From positions 1-64,000 of the forward strand of contig NZ_CAMIHZ010000001.1 in NCBI RefSeq assembly GCF_946222305.1: DNA of 64,000 nucleotides. Direction: 5' to 3'. Below, in pieces: positions 16,087 through 26,120 of this stretch (its first letter is position 1; each line of letters begins with the position of its first letter). This DNA comes from an uncultured Corynebacterium sp. (lineage in GTDB: Bacteria > Actinomycetota > Actinomycetes > Mycobacteriales > Mycobacteriaceae). Made by a program: the position numbers and the translations under genes. The notes below the pieces were generated by a model. The model ran no database searches. It was not told the origin of the DNA and worked only from the letters and a program-made list of their open reading frames with translations.

Positions 16087-18267
16087 TTAGCCGGAATAGT
16101 TGGTCAATCCACGGCGTGCTCTATTGCGAACCCTAGCGGTCAATTCTAACGGCTGGATGCACCGCACGCTCGGTGTGTAAGCAATGATAAATCTCTCAAT
16201 CCAATCCCCTGTGTCGGGCATTGTCACAATGATGTCCCCACCGTGGGCATCCATATCGTCGTCAATCACCCACATCTGTTGATACTCCAACATCCACCGT
16301 GCGGACTCCGCCACCGCCACCGTCACCCACGTGGCTTCTTCGTCCCAACCGAAAGGGTTTGCCGTATCGATGTTCGCAGGCACGCGCGGTCCGGCCGAGT
16401 TGGGGGCGCCGACCTGATGCAACACCATGCGGCTCAAGGCGTACTTTCGCTGGCCGGGCTTCGTTTCATCCGCTTCGCGGGCCCACAGGTACGTCTCCCC
16501 GTCAACCACCCCCAAATGATCTGGCAGCAAAGCTCGTCGCGTTCGCGAATCCGAGGACACCGAGGTGTAATCAACCTCCACCGTTTGGCGCTGCCGGATC
16601 GCCGCCGCCAACTGCAGGCTCAACTGTGGGTGGGGGCCACCTTCTGTTTCTTTTTCTTTCTTTAGTTCGACGCCCCGCTGCTCCCCTCCTCCGGTTACCT
16701 CAGGAGCCTGGGGAACCGCGGCCTCGGCATGCGTGTGGGCGTCGGATAAAGAAGAGACCCCCAACGCCAACCCGGCGATGGTTTTGGCGAGCGTGTCAAT
16801 GATGGGAAGGAATTCCGGGGCCATAACATCGCGAATGGCATCGAGGCTGATGCGGATGGCGGCGGCTTCGCTGGGCATAAGACGGAGGGGTGAGTCGATG
16901 CCAGCGGAAAATACGACTGTTGCACCTGTCTTATGGAAGTCGAATTCGATGAGCGAACCTGGGAAGTACCCCGGCAGTCCGCAGAATTGCAACTGCTTGA
17001 GCTCGTGTTTGACCTGCGGGACGGAGGTGTTGAGGTCGCGTGCGGCGGCCATAAAACTGCCGCGGGGGTGATTGTTGAACCACGCGAGAAGATCCACGCA
17101 GCGGACAAACTGCTCGCCGTAGAAGCGGGGTTCTGCAGATTCCGACACAGTTGCCGTTCCGGTTTCTGGAACCATGTTGTCCGATTCAACAGAAGCCACT
17201 TCATCTTCCCGCGCGGCGCATTCAAGAATTTCGCGGACTTCTGCAGCTACATCTGCGGGCGAGGTGATAATCGCGTCAGTGGCATAGGCCGCTGCGGTGC
17301 GCACCAACCACGGCTTGGGTACACCGCAGATGGTGGCAGTGCTGGTGGTGTCAGTGGTGTTTGCGCTGGTACCCGCAGTCAAAGGCCCGGCTTCTGGTTC
17401 CGAATTCTCAGCTGCAGCCCGCAGCTCCCACGCTCCTGGGCCACGGAATTCCACGGTGGCATCGATTAACTCGCCGGCGCGGGAAAGTCCGTTGCGTACC
17501 AATTCGTGGCCACTCACTCCTTGAGGGGCGTGGTGAGTGATGAAACGCGATAGCGCCATGACTCCACCCATCCGGGCCAGGCGGAACGTGCGCTGGGCAT
17601 TCTTATCCGGATCGAAACCGGTGACGTACATCCGGCCACCGATGGTGGCGTAGGCCCACGGTTCCAGTTGTCGTCGCGTGGGCTCCGTCAGTGGCGCTGG
17701 GTAATGATCGAACTCGATCACCACCCCGCCGTCGAGCGCGCGGAATAATGCCTGCAAGGAATCCTCGTCAAGATCGGTGTGATCGGGCACATTGGATACC
17801 ACCGACTGGGATTGCTGGGCTGCGATCCCGGTGCTAGCGAGCTTGCGAAAAGCAGTACGGGCCACGGCCTGCTGATCGTGTCCGTGCGCCCACTGCGATG
17901 CAGTGGCCAGGACTTCTTTTTCCTGAGCACTGAACTCCACACGGGGCATGAATATGGCTTCGGCATCCAACGACCACCCTTTGATGGTCTCTTTGGCGCT
18001 GCCGAAGCCGCTATCCACCGTTTGCTCTTTCAGCTCAATCCCGGCGAATTCCTTCAACGCCATACGATCTCGGTCGAACTGGCGCTTAGCGGACTGCGCA
18101 TCGGCAGGTGAACCATAGCCGGCCACGTGTTGTTGAATCCACGTAAACGGCCTGGCCTGCTTTGACTGCGTTAAAGCGATGACCAAGTTCATCAACCGTG
18201 AGGTACCGTCGCGCCACATGATGTTCACGGGGCTGTTGACAGAGCTCGATGCGGGGCGATTATTCAC
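16087..18267 (-). CDS. pafBC: Fused PafB-PafC WYL-domain transcriptional regulator
   Basis: PafB and PafC together activate the LexA-independent DNA-damage response in mycobacteria. Here both modules lie in one 726-aa ORF. The N-terminal half has a winged-HTH start (RLMNLVIALTQSKQARPF, about 24-41) and a WYL-type domain (about 170-250). The C-terminal half restarts with a second HTH region (about 380-445, CVDLLAWFNNHPRG) and a second WYL region (about 550-640). A roughly 60-residue Thr/Ala/Glu-rich linker joins them. A GTG start at 18267 is used; an internal ATG at 18219 is possible but lacks a ribosome site. The gene is 60 nt downstream of pafA. Confidence 0.88.
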   Translation of the reverse strand: MNNRPASSSVNSPVNIMWRDGTSRLMNLVIALTQSKQARPFTWIQQHVAGYGSPADAQSAKRQFDRDRMALKEFAGIELKEQTVDSGFGSAKETIKGWSLDAEAIFMPRVEFSAQEKEVLATASQWAHGHDQQAVARTAFRKLASTGIAAQQSQSVVSNVPDHTDLDEDSLQALFRALDGGVVIEFDHYPAPLTEPTRRQLEPWAYATIGGRMYVTGFDPDKNAQRTFRLARMGGVMALSRFITHHAPQGVSGHELVRNGLSRAGELIDATVEFRGPGAWELRAAAENSEPEAGPLTAGTSANTTDTTSTATICGVPKPWLVRTAAAYATDAIITSPADVAAEVREILECAAREDEVASVESDNMVPETGTATVSESAEPRFYGEQFVRCVDLLAWFNNHPRGSFMAAARDLNTSVPQVKHELKQLQFCGLPGYFPGSLIEFDFHKTGATVVFSAGIDSPLRLMPSEAAAIRISLDAIRDVMAPEFLPIIDTLAKTIAGLALGVSSLSDAHTHAEAAVPQAPEVTGGGEQRGVELKKEKETEGGPHPQLSLQLAAAIRQRQTVEVDYTSVSSDSRTRRALLPDHLGVVDGETYLWAREADETKPGQRKYALSRMVLHQVGAPNSAGPRVPANIDTANPFGWDEEATWVTVAVAESARWMLEYQQMWVIDDDMDAHGGDIIVTMPDTGDWIERFIIAYTPSVRCIQPLELTARVRNRARRGLTNYSG

Positions 18268-18327
18268 GGATCGGTACCTTCGGTGTTTTCGAAAATGGGA
18301 TGTACGAAACTTTTCTAAAGTGCTAGC

Positions 18328-19764
18328 TCATCGTGTGGGGGTCAACGCGTCCAGCATCGCGTCCACGTGCTCATTGGTGTTTGCGAAAGGATCCGGCAAC
18401 ACAACCTCCTGGGCTTTTTCACCATTAATTTTGACACGCATCCAGTCCACGGTGTGCGCCACATCGTGCCGCCGCACGGCCTCAAGGAACTGCCCGCGAA
18501 TCGCTGCCCGTGTGGTCGCCGGAGCCTTCGTCCGCGCCTGTTCAATCGCGCTGGGCTCGATCACAGTATTGGCCAGCCCACGCTTTACCAGAACATGGAA
18601 AATGCCCCGTTCAGGGTGAATATCATGATATGTCAGGTCAACCTGAGCTAACCGCGGATCGCTGATGTCCAAACCACCCCGCTGCGCGATGCGGTCCAGC
18701 AGGGTCTTCTTGATCACCCAATCGATATCCCGCGATACTGGACTGAAGTCACCCGTTTCGAAGCAATCCAACACCTTGCCCCACAGCTCCACCATTGGTC
18801 GCAGCTGTTCGTTCGGCGTACCTAGCCAGCCATCTTCGGTGTACTCGGGTTCGGGACGTTTTTTAAGCCAATTCGACGCCGCCTCGTGCAGCGCACGCTG
18901 GATCTCCAATGGGGTGGCCGTCTCCCCCGAGCGCAAGGTGACAGGTTGGCGCCCAGTAAAGTCCCGCGCGATCTCTCGGATGGAGCGGATTTCGTTGGCG
19001 ATCTCGAAATCCGGAAGATTCTCGCCAGCTTCGATCATCTCTAGGACCAAAAGCGTGGTGCCCACCTTCAACGCGGTGGTTACCTCCGACATATTGGAAT
19101 CACCAACGATCACGTGTAAACGGCGGTACTTGCTGCTGTCAGCATGCGGTTCATCACGAGTGTTGATGATCGGGCGCGACCTCGTCGTGGCGCTACTTAC
19201 GCCTTCCCACACGTGATCGGCCCGCTGGCTCATGGTGTATCCCGCTGGGAAGTTTTCGTTGGGAGCGCCCTTGGTCGGGATTGAGATTTTCCCGGCGCCA
19301 CAGATCAGCTGTCGCGTCACGAGGAACGGCAGCAACTGGGCACCCAAGGCCTTCAAGGGGATATTCCTACTCACGAGATAATTCTCGTGGCAACCATACG
19401 AATTCCCCATGGAGTCCGTGTTGTTCTTCAGCAGGTAGACGCGCCCGCCCACACCGCGATCGGCAAGGGTCTGCTCGGCACGCACCGCCAACTCATGCAC
19501 GGTGTAGTCACCTGCACGGTCATAGGCCAGCAGCTGATGCAAACTATCGCATTCCGCCGTCGCAATCTCCGGATGCGCACCCACATCGAGGTACAACCGC
19601 GACCCGTTCAACGTGTAAATATTCGACGAGCGGAACTCTTCCACGATCGGTGCAAAAAGCTGCCGGGAAATTTCATCCGGGCCCAACCGTCGGGCGGAGT
19701 CCATCACATTGGTGATGCCGTATTCGGTCTCCACCCCCATGATGCGACGAACGAGAGCGGTCAC
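18328..19764 (-). CDS. pafA: Pup-protein ligase PafA
   Basis: ATP-dependent ligase of the glutamine-synthetase-like fold that joins the C-terminal glutamate of Pup to substrate lysines. The 478-aa sequence opens with [13 protein letters not shown], carrying the metal-binding Glu pair (residues 12 and 14). The catalytic base appears as Asp60 in [10 protein letters not shown]. The remaining ATP site ([20 protein letters not shown]) is intact. GTG at 19764 overlaps the pup TGA by 4 nt (GTGA), so pup and pafA are coupled. No prcB or prcA gene intervenes. Confidence 0.95.
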   Translation of the reverse strand: MTALVRRIMGVETEYGITNVMDSARRLGPDEISRQLFAPIVEEFRSSNIYTLNGSRLYLDVGAHPEIATAECDSLHQLLAYDRAGDYTVHELAVRAEQTLADRGVGGRVYLLKNNTDSMGNSYGCHENYLVSRNIPLKALGAQLLPFLVTRQLICGAGKISIPTKGAPNENFPAGYTMSQRADHVWEGVSSATTRSRPIINTRDEPHADSSKYRRLHVIVGDSNMSEVTTALKVGTTLLVLEMIEAGENLPDFEIANEIRSIREIARDFTGRQPVTLRSGETATPLEIQRALHEAASNWLKKRPEPEYTEDGWLGTPNEQLRPMVELWGKVLDCFETGDFSPVSRDIDWVIKKTLLDRIAQRGGLDISDPRLAQVDLTYHDIHPERGIFHVLVKRGLANTVIEPSAIEQARTKAPATTRAAIRGQFLEAVRRHDVAHTVDWMRVKINGEKAQEVVLPDPFANTNEHVDAMLDALTPTR

Positions 19765-19976
19765 TGTCCGCCCTTCTGCACGTAGGAACGCACAAATTCC
19801 TCGGCGTTGTTTTCTAGCAGGCCATCGATTTCATCCAGCAGATCATCAGTGCCGCTGACGTGCACGTTCTCCAAGCCTCCCCCGGTGGAGACGTTGTCGT
19901 CTACCTCATGGTCGTCGCGACCGCCACCGGCGTTGACCTGGCTTGAACCACCAGTCGAACCTGGACCATTAACCAT
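19761..19976 (-). CDS. pup: Prokaryotic ubiquitin-like protein Pup
   Basis: A 71-aa, largely disordered, acidic protein that is conjugated to target lysines. The C-terminal half ([18 protein letters not shown], about 43-60) forms the helix gripped by PafA, Dop and ARC. It ends VQKGGQ, so the last residue is Gln and must be deamidated by Dop before ligation. The N-terminus is Gly/Ser-rich. ATG at 19976. It lies 80 nt downstream of dop. Confidence 0.96.
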   Translation of the reverse strand: MVNGPGSTGGSSQVNAGGGRDDHEVDDNVSTGGGLENVHVSGTDDLLDEIDGLLENNAEEFVRSYVQKGGQ

Positions 19977-20056
19977 CGTGAATCTTCCTTCCCTGCGTCA
20001 ATTCAGCAAGTGTTTGGATACGTACTACTGTAGCGCCGGACATGGAAACCCCAGCT

Positions 20057-21712
20057 CTACCCCACGCCCTCAACGCGTTCGGGGTGCACCCGGCTGAGCT
20101 GCGCAACCACGTCGGCGATTGTATCCGCGCCACCCCTTTCGCTTAGTAGATTTTCTATTTCGACGCCCTTGTGCTCCCCACCCCGCGTCACCTGCTGGTT
20201 GTAACACGGGAACATGCCACCGGTTTCCCCAGCCGTGAAGATTTTGGGATCGTCCAGCAGCAGCCGGGTAGCTTTGCGACCGCCACTGGGAGTGTCGAGG
20301 ACTAGGCTGTCCCAGTTTGCGGCGAGGACATCCTCGGAGTAGTTCGCCACGAGGTGACCGCGCAACCACGCCCGAGTGTCAGCAGGCGGGCAGGTCACAG
20401 CGTGTTCCACCGCCTGGGTGGGCACGATGGTTCGCATCCGTCCGCGCTTGACCAACGCGTGGTACAAACCCCGATCAGGATCGATATCCGTGTATTGCAA
20501 GTCGATCAGCGCCAGGCGCGGATCGTCCCACTCCAAACCCCGGGCGCGGTAGCCATTGATTAGCGCCAGTTTGGCGGTCCAGTCCAAACGATCGGAGGTG
20601 CTCATCGGATCGTTTTCAAGCGCATCGAGAATCTCCGCCCATAGCTCCAGTACGGCGCGATCATCTTCCGCCGCGGGGCTATCGAATACGCCGTGGGGTT
20701 CTAGACCATCGATGATGCGCTGGCGGATTTCTCGTTGCGTAGCGATGGCCGTGCGCTCCACGTTGCCGTAGAACCTTAAAGGGGTTGTGCACTCGAGATC
20801 GCGGGACACGCGGTGCACATCCTCAACGGGTTCAATGAGCCGCAGATCGGAAAAATCTACCCCGTACTCCACGGCCTTGAGCAGAAGCGCGGTGGTTCCA
20901 AACTTTAAGTATGCAGCGGTTTCGCTCATGTTGGCGTCATTAATAATGACGTGAAGGCGGCGCCACCGCTTGGCGTCTGCGTGAGGCTCATCGCGCGTGT
21001 TGACGATGCCACGATTGAGCGTGGTCTCCAGGCTAATGTCCGTTTCGATGTAATCAGCGCGCTGAGAGATCTGGAAACCGGGCTGCTCCCCCGTGACTCC
21101 CAAGCCCACGCGTCCCGCGCCGGTGTACACCTGGCGCGTGACGAAGTGAGGGATGAGCGCCTGTTGGACCTTTTCAATGTCCACGCTGCGGGGATACATG
21201 TAGTTTTCGTGGCTGCCGTAGGAGGCACCCTTGCCGTCGACGTTGTTTTTGTAGATCTTCAACGCTGGCTGTCCATCGACCTTGCCACTGGCTCGTGCGG
21301 CCTGGTGCATGACGACATCCCCGGCTTTATCCCAGATCACGCAATCCCATGCGCTGGTGGTTTCCGGTGAAGAGTATTCGGGGTGGGCGTGATCGACGTA
21401 GAAGCGCGCGCCCGAAGACGTGATGACGTTGGCCGCACCAAGGGCATTGGGGTCCAACACGGGCGCTGCGCCCGAGCGGTAACGTCGCAGATCAAAACCG
21501 TGGATATCGCGCAGCGGGGATTCGTTCTCATAGTCCCAGCGGGTGCGTCGATTGATACCCTGCCCACTGTTTTCGGCGTAGGCGATGACCGCCTGGGTAC
21601 TGGTGACGATCGAGCTGACATCGGGGGCATCGACGGCAACGATGCCGTATTCCGTTTCGCTGCCGATGATGTGTTGGCCGGAGCGCGTGGAACGAACGGG
21701 CATGGGAAACAA
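20057..21712 (-). CDS. dop: Deamidase/depupylase Dop
   Basis: Paralog of PafA that converts Pup-Gln to Pup-Glu and removes Pup from tagged proteins. The 551-aa sequence has the GSETEYGI metal motif (about 17-24). A long insertion before the catalytic region (about residues 46-95) matches the Dop-loop that PafA lacks. Asp107 in RFYVDHAHPEYSSPE is the expected catalytic Asp. SQRADYIETD and TRDEPHAD complete the nucleotide pocket. ATG at 21712, with a second Met at codon 4. It is 12 nt from arc. Confidence 0.94.
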   Translation of the reverse strand: MFPMPVRSTRSGQHIIGSETEYGIVAVDAPDVSSIVTSTQAVIAYAENSGQGINRRTRWDYENESPLRDIHGFDLRRYRSGAAPVLDPNALGAANVITSSGARFYVDHAHPEYSSPETTSAWDCVIWDKAGDVVMHQAARASGKVDGQPALKIYKNNVDGKGASYGSHENYMYPRSVDIEKVQQALIPHFVTRQVYTGAGRVGLGVTGEQPGFQISQRADYIETDISLETTLNRGIVNTRDEPHADAKRWRRLHVIINDANMSETAAYLKFGTTALLLKAVEYGVDFSDLRLIEPVEDVHRVSRDLECTTPLRFYGNVERTAIATQREIRQRIIDGLEPHGVFDSPAAEDDRAVLELWAEILDALENDPMSTSDRLDWTAKLALINGYRARGLEWDDPRLALIDLQYTDIDPDRGLYHALVKRGRMRTIVPTQAVEHAVTCPPADTRAWLRGHLVANYSEDVLAANWDSLVLDTPSGGRKATRLLLDDPKIFTAGETGGMFPCYNQQVTRGGEHKGVEIENLLSERGGADTIADVVAQLSRVHPERVEGVG

Positions 21713-21724
21713 CTCCTAACCGGA

Positions 21725-23332
21725 TTAATTCACAGTGATATCGACGACACGGCGCGAGGAAATCCCGAAGATACGCGCCCACTCAGCCGGGTTGGTCGTA
21801 TCCGGCAGGTCCTCGTTGTGCTCGATCTCCGCGTCCACAGCCGCATCGACGTGGCGGGCTGCCATGCCACCGGTGGGGATATCACTGCCGGGTTCCGCTG
21901 CGCGTTGTTCGCGCAAGGCTTCCTTAATGGCTGCGGTCTTCGCCCGATCGACGATGTTGGCCAGCATCGCACCGGAGACGAAGTCACCCCAGTACAAGTC
22001 ACGGGATCCCCCGTCGGCGAAGTGAAGCGTGACATAGCGGTGCTGTTCATCGCGAGCGAACAGACGTTCTGCAATACGGTTGCGCAGAAATTCGGCGGCA
22101 CCAGCGGCGGAACCGTACTCGGCGATCAGTGTGGCGTCGAAAGGAATAGAAGCCGTGAGGTGCTTGGACAAAATATCCACGGCGGCTGCCGGATCCGGCC
22201 GGGCGACCCGGATCTTGACGTCCAGGCGACCCGGGCGCAAGATCGCGGGGTCGATGAGCTCCTCGCGATTCGACGCGCCGATGATGATGACGTTTTCTAC
22301 GCCCTCCACACCATCGAGCTCTGCGAGCAACTGCGGTACAACGGTGGACTCCATATCGCTTGAGACACCCGTGCCACGGGTGCGGAACAGCGCTTCCATC
22401 TCGTCGAAGAAAACGATCACCGGACGGCCAGAGCTGGCTGCGCGCCGGGCTTGGTCGAAAATCTGGCGGATTTGGCGCTCGGTCTCGCCGACGAACTTGT
22501 TGAGCAGCTCAGGGCCCTTGACGTTGAGGAAATAGGAAGAATCGCCCTCGGTCATATGCTGGGCGAGAGAATTGGCCACGGCCTTGGCAATCAACGTTTT
22601 ACCGTTACCGGGTGGGCCGTACAGCAGCACGCCCTTCGGTGGGCGCAAACCGTATTGCGTGTAGACCTCCGGGTGCAGAAAAGGTAGCTCGACAGCATCT
22701 TGGATCTGCTCGATCTGCGCAGCCAAGCCGCCGATATCTGAGTAGCGCACATCGGGAACTTCCTCCAGAACCAGGCTGGAGATCTCTGTGCGCGGAACAG
22801 CCTCGAAGGCCCAGCCCGCCCGGCGATCCACGATCACCGAGTCGCCAGTCGAAACCTCCTGGGCGGCGATCTCGCGGGCCAAAGCGCTGGCAGCTTTGAC
22901 CACACTTTCCTCGCCCACCTTGTCAGCCACGATAAGGCGGTCATCGCCGACTATTTCCACGACTTGAGCGATATCGCCGGAATCGTTGAAGCCAGTCGCT
23001 TCAACCACCACCTGTCCTTCCCCCAGGCGCACTGTCGCGCCCGGTTGCAAGGTGGAACGGTTAACCAGTGGGCTCACCGGCAGGCGCATCCGGCGGTTAG
23101 CGGTAAACACTTCAGCGGTGTGTCCCTGCGGGTTAAGTTCCAACAAGGTGCCGTATGTGCTGGGTGGTTCGGACATCCTCTCGAGCCGGCCATTCATCTC
23201 CTCGAGCTTGGCGCGTGAAGCGCGGAGCATATCGGCCAGTTTCTGATTCCGGGCACCGAGCGCGCGGTTGGCAACCTGCAACTCCCGCAGCGTCTCCGGC
23301 GGTTGGGGCTGGTGGGATTGTGGCTCCGTCAT
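21725..23332 (-). CDS. arc: Proteasome-type AAA+ ATPase ARC (Mpa homolog)
   Basis: Hexameric unfoldase that recognises Pup. Domains in order are an N-terminal coiled coil (about 12-54), tandem OB folds (about 58-190) and one AAA module. Walker A is GPPGNGKT (239-246), Walker B is VIVFFDE (305-311), and the second region of homology includes RPGRLDVKIRVARPD. The C-terminus ends VVDITVN. Mycobacterial Mpa instead ends in a penultimate-tyrosine motif that docks into the 20S proteasome. The absence of that motif fits the missing prcBA genes and suggests a stand-alone unfoldase, as reported for corynebacterial ARC. ATG at 23332. Confidence 0.94.
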   Translation of the reverse strand: MTEPQSHQPQPPETLRELQVANRALGARNQKLADMLRASRAKLEEMNGRLERMSEPPSTYGTLLELNPQGHTAEVFTANRRMRLPVSPLVNRSTLQPGATVRLGEGQVVVEATGFNDSGDIAQVVEIVGDDRLIVADKVGEESVVKAASALAREIAAQEVSTGDSVIVDRRAGWAFEAVPRTEISSLVLEEVPDVRYSDIGGLAAQIEQIQDAVELPFLHPEVYTQYGLRPPKGVLLYGPPGNGKTLIAKAVANSLAQHMTEGDSSYFLNVKGPELLNKFVGETERQIRQIFDQARRAASSGRPVIVFFDEMEALFRTRGTGVSSDMESTVVPQLLAELDGVEGVENVIIIGASNREELIDPAILRPGRLDVKIRVARPDPAAAVDILSKHLTASIPFDATLIAEYGSAAGAAEFLRNRIAERLFARDEQHRYVTLHFADGGSRDLYWGDFVSGAMLANIVDRAKTAAIKEALREQRAAEPGSDIPTGGMAARHVDAAVDAEIEHNEDLPDTTNPAEWARIFGISSRRVVDITVN

Positions 23333-23472
23333 TGTTCCAAGTGTAGCCAGTCACTTCCCGCGTGTGGTGAGGTGGTGAAACAAACCCACACGTTACCTCC
23401 CCAAAACCAAGCAGCATTTCCCCCAGGTTGTGCCACTGACCTTTGGCGATCGCCAGAGCTCTACAGTCGCCC

Positions 23473-24342
23473 CTAATGCTCGATAGCAGCAGCCGTGGCA
23501 TCCGGTCCGGGCCCGAAATCCTCCTCGTGCAAGGTGAACAACTCGCCTTCGCTACCCGTCATCACACACAGGGCCAGCCCTGGCATTAGCTCGATGGGCT
23601 GCAGCACCACGCGAGCCCCCAGCCCTTGTGCCCGCTCCACAGATTCCACAAGGTTGACTACCCCAAACCACGGCACCCAATGCGACACCGTGGCGTTGGT
23701 GGCTCCGCGGCATCGCTGGGTGCTGTCCACCACTCCAGCCCAGCTTTGGTCGTCTTTCGTCAACGTCTGGTAGGCCGAATTGGCCCCGTCCAGTCCCATG
23801 TCGCCGAGTCCGAAAACCTCCTCGTAGAACTCGGTCGAGGCATTCACATCGTCGGTCACCAACTCGGCCCACGTCACGGCCGATGGGCCCGCCGGCGCGG
23901 GGTTTTCTGGTACCGACGCCACGCTGAGCACCGCGAACAACCCACCACTGGGGTCGCGAGCTTCCGCCGCCTTGAGTCGCCGGGGATCCCTCGCTACGGA
24001 GTCCTGGCACACTGTGGAACCTCCCGCATCCACGATCCGGTCCATGGTCTGCCTTACATCGTCGGAAATGAAACACACCGACCAGCGCGTGGAGATTGCG
24101 TTGACGATCCCCATAGCGGCCTGCGGACCACTGGAGATGCTGGCGACGGGGCGTCGGTGTGACAAGGCGAGAAACCGCTGCTCCCCCGGCAGTGAACCTG
24201 CAACCTCAACCCACTCCCAGCCGAATAGGTCGCGATAAAAATCGCGGAAAGAGTCCGCGTGACGAGGCCGGGCGTGGACCCACCCGGGAACACCAGTCGG
24301 GCGCACACCCGGAACAACCGGTGACGGCTCAGCGTGGTTCAT
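23473..24342 (-). CDS. Two-domain VOC (glyoxalase/dioxygenase fold) protein
   Basis: 289-aa protein with two vicinal-oxygen-chelate domains (about 15-135 and 155-280), each with the paired beta-alpha-beta-beta-beta pattern (WVHARPRHADSFRDFYRDLFGWEW and WAELVTDDVNASTEFYEEVFGLG). It resembles the mycobacterial CFP30B-type antigens. Substrate and metal are unknown. ATG at 24342 is preferred over a GTG two codons earlier. About 140 nt separate its stop from arc; that gap contains a perfect 12-bp palindrome TGGCGATCGCCA (23444-23455). Confidence 0.8.
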   Translation of the reverse strand: MNHAEPSPVVPGVRPTGVPGWVHARPRHADSFRDFYRDLFGWEWVEVAGSLPGEQRFLALSHRRPVASISSGPQAAMGIVNAISTRWSVCFISDDVRQTMDRIVDAGGSTVCQDSVARDPRRLKAAEARDPSGGLFAVLSVASVPENPAPAGPSAVTWAELVTDDVNASTEFYEEVFGLGDMGLDGANSAYQTLTKDDQSWAGVVDSTQRCRGATNATVSHWVPWFGVVNLVESVERAQGLGARVVLQPIELMPGLALCVMTGSEGELFTLHEEDFGPGPDATAAAIEH

Positions 24343-24405
24343 AAGCACAAAGTGTAGCCACCTATCAGCCAGCCCGCGCGTCGAAAAAACTGGAAAGTTG
24401 CGATC

Positions 24406-25239
24406 CTAGCGGCGAGCGCGACGCTGCGGACGCGGAGCGGTCACACCGTCGGCGAGGCGCCGAGCCAGAATCAGGAACGCAGTGTGAGCATTCATGCGGT
24501 GCTCCGGCCGAGTAGCTAGGCCCTCAACCTTCCACTCGCGCACGAGGGATTCCCACGCCTTCGGCTCAGTAAAGCAACCAGTTTCGCGGATACCTTCCAT
24601 GACCTTCATCAGTTGCGGAACCGTAGCGACATAAGTCATGAACACGCCACCGGGGATGAGGATGTCCTTGACCGTATCGAGCATCTCCCACGGTTCCAGC
24701 ATGTCCAGCAGAACCCGGTCGACCTCGCCTACGTCTTCTTTCCGCACGTCCTTGAGATCCCCCAACCGGAGATCCCAGTTCTCGGGGTGCCCGCCCATGT
24801 ATTCGGACACATTCTTTTCCGCATAAGCCAGGTGATCCTCACGAATCTCGTAGGAGATCAACCTGCCCGTCGACCCCACGGCACGCAATAGCCACATACT
24901 CATCGCACCGGAGCCTGCACCGGCTTCGAGCACGGTGGCACCCGGGAAGATATCTCCCTCCACGAGAATTTGTGCCGCGTCCTTGGGGTAAATCACCGCC
25001 GCGCCGCGAGGCATTGACAACACGTGATCCACCAGCAGGTGGCGGAAGCACAGGTACTGCCCTCCCGCGGTGGAATCCACTACGGTGCCCTCGTCCTTGC
25101 CGATGATGTCATCGTGCTTGATCTCACCTTTGTGAGTGAAGTAACTAGCACCCGGCTCCAAAGTGATGGTGAAGTGACGTCGCTTCGCATCAGTGAGCTG
25201 GACGCGGTCGCCGGCGGTGAACTTGCCCGAATAGGCCAT
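24406..25239 (-). CDS. trmI: tRNA (adenine-58-N1)-methyltransferase
   Basis: Class I SAM-dependent enzyme that makes m1A at position 58 in the T-loop of tRNA. It has an N-terminal beta barrel (about 5-65, GDRVQLTDAKRRHFTITL) and a Rossmann domain with VLEAGAGSGAMSMWLLRAVG (about 100-120). DRVLLDMLEPWEML carries the catalytic region. The C-terminus is very basic (RPQRRARR). ATG at 25239 gives 277 aa; an upstream in-frame start at 25305 adds residues unlike the family. In actinobacteria this gene is regularly next to the pup locus. Confidence 0.92.
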   Translation of the reverse strand: MAYSGKFTAGDRVQLTDAKRRHFTITLEPGASYFTHKGEIKHDDIIGKDEGTVVDSTAGGQYLCFRHLLVDHVLSMPRGAAVIYPKDAAQILVEGDIFPGATVLEAGAGSGAMSMWLLRAVGSTGRLISYEIREDHLAYAEKNVSEYMGGHPENWDLRLGDLKDVRKEDVGEVDRVLLDMLEPWEMLDTVKDILIPGGVFMTYVATVPQLMKVMEGIRETGCFTEPKAWESLVREWKVEGLATRPEHRMNAHTAFLILARRLADGVTAPRPQRRARR

Positions 25240-25412
25240 GGGGTTGGAAATCCTCTCGTCGCGGATGGTAGCCGTGTACGCTGCCTGCAGACCATTACAG
25301 GCCAATGGTCAGATAGCGCAATCCTACGTCGGCACCGTGGCAAACTCTAAAGTGTTAACGGTGCCCACAGGGGTGCAATCCAACAACCAGGGAGCAAAGG
25401 AGAACGCGGCGC

Positions 25413-26090
25413 ATGTTGGCATACCGGCCAGGCGAACGCTTACTGGCCATGGTGTTTACCTTCGTTGCGGGGTTTATCGACTCGGTAGGGTTTATCTACC
25501 TCGGCGGGGTGTTCTTGTCCTTCATGTCCGGCAACACCACTCGGTCTGCCACCGCTCTCGTCGACGGCAACCACGAGCTGATGTGGTTGGCGGGTTCCTG
25601 CATCATTCTGTTTGTCGTTGGTGTGATGTTAGGTGCTTTGGTTCGACGCCTCATCACCCGCTCACGTGGCCTCACCTGGGCTCGGGAATACGTCCTGGCA
25701 CTGATTTCCGGATTGCTGGTAGTGGCGTCGGTATGCATTGGGATCGAACAAGAGCGGCTTGGGGTGGCCGTGGTGTCCGTGGCCATTGGAGCGATGAATA
25801 GCATCTTCGAGCGGCGCGGAGAGGTGTCCATTCCGCTGACGTATATGACCGGCACCCTCGTGAAGATGGGCCAGCGATTCGTGGATGCCTTCTTCGACGG
25901 TCGGCACATCCAGTGGTTGGCGCATCTGCTGTTGTGGACCAGTCTGTCAATTGGCGCGATTGCAGGAGCTCTGGCGTTTCGTTGGTTTGGAATTGACGCC
26001 GTGCACATCGTGACGATCATCGTTTTGGTCTCCACGGTGACCAATGCACGCGTGCGAGCCGCGCGCCGGGCGAAGGGGTTGCCGATTTAA
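25413..26090 (+). CDS. YoaK/DUF1275 family membrane protein
   Basis: Polytopic membrane protein (225 aa) with six hydrophobic segments and the DUF1275 signature VAGFIDSVGFIYLGGVFLSFMSGN near the N-terminus. A second conserved patch IGAMNSIFERRGEVSIPLTYMTGTL lies near residues 128-152. The family has no established role. AGGAGA stands 8-9 nt before ATG 25413. It is divergent from trmI and 30 nt upstream of the RecB-like gene. Confidence 0.87.
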   Translation: MLAYRPGERLLAMVFTFVAGFIDSVGFIYLGGVFLSFMSGNTTRSATALVDGNHELMWLAGSCIILFVVGVMLGALVRRLITRSRGLTWAREYVLALISGLLVVASVCIGIEQERLGVAVVSVAIGAMNSIFERRGEVSIPLTYMTGTLVKMGQRFVDAFFDGRHIQWLAHLLLWTSLSIGAIAGALAFRWFGIDAVHIVTIIVLVSTVTNARVRAARRAKGLPI

Positions 26091-26120
26091 GCTCTGGGTT
26101 ACTGCCTAGAATGGTTTGCT

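Noticed and set aside
21383..22363. A 326-codon plus-strand frame across dop and arc
   Set aside because: Antisense to conserved catalytic regions of both genes.
23444..23455. Palindrome TGGCGATCGCCA resembling cyanobacterial HIP1
   Set aside because: Single occurrence noticed; chance palindrome in GC-rich DNA is the simpler view.
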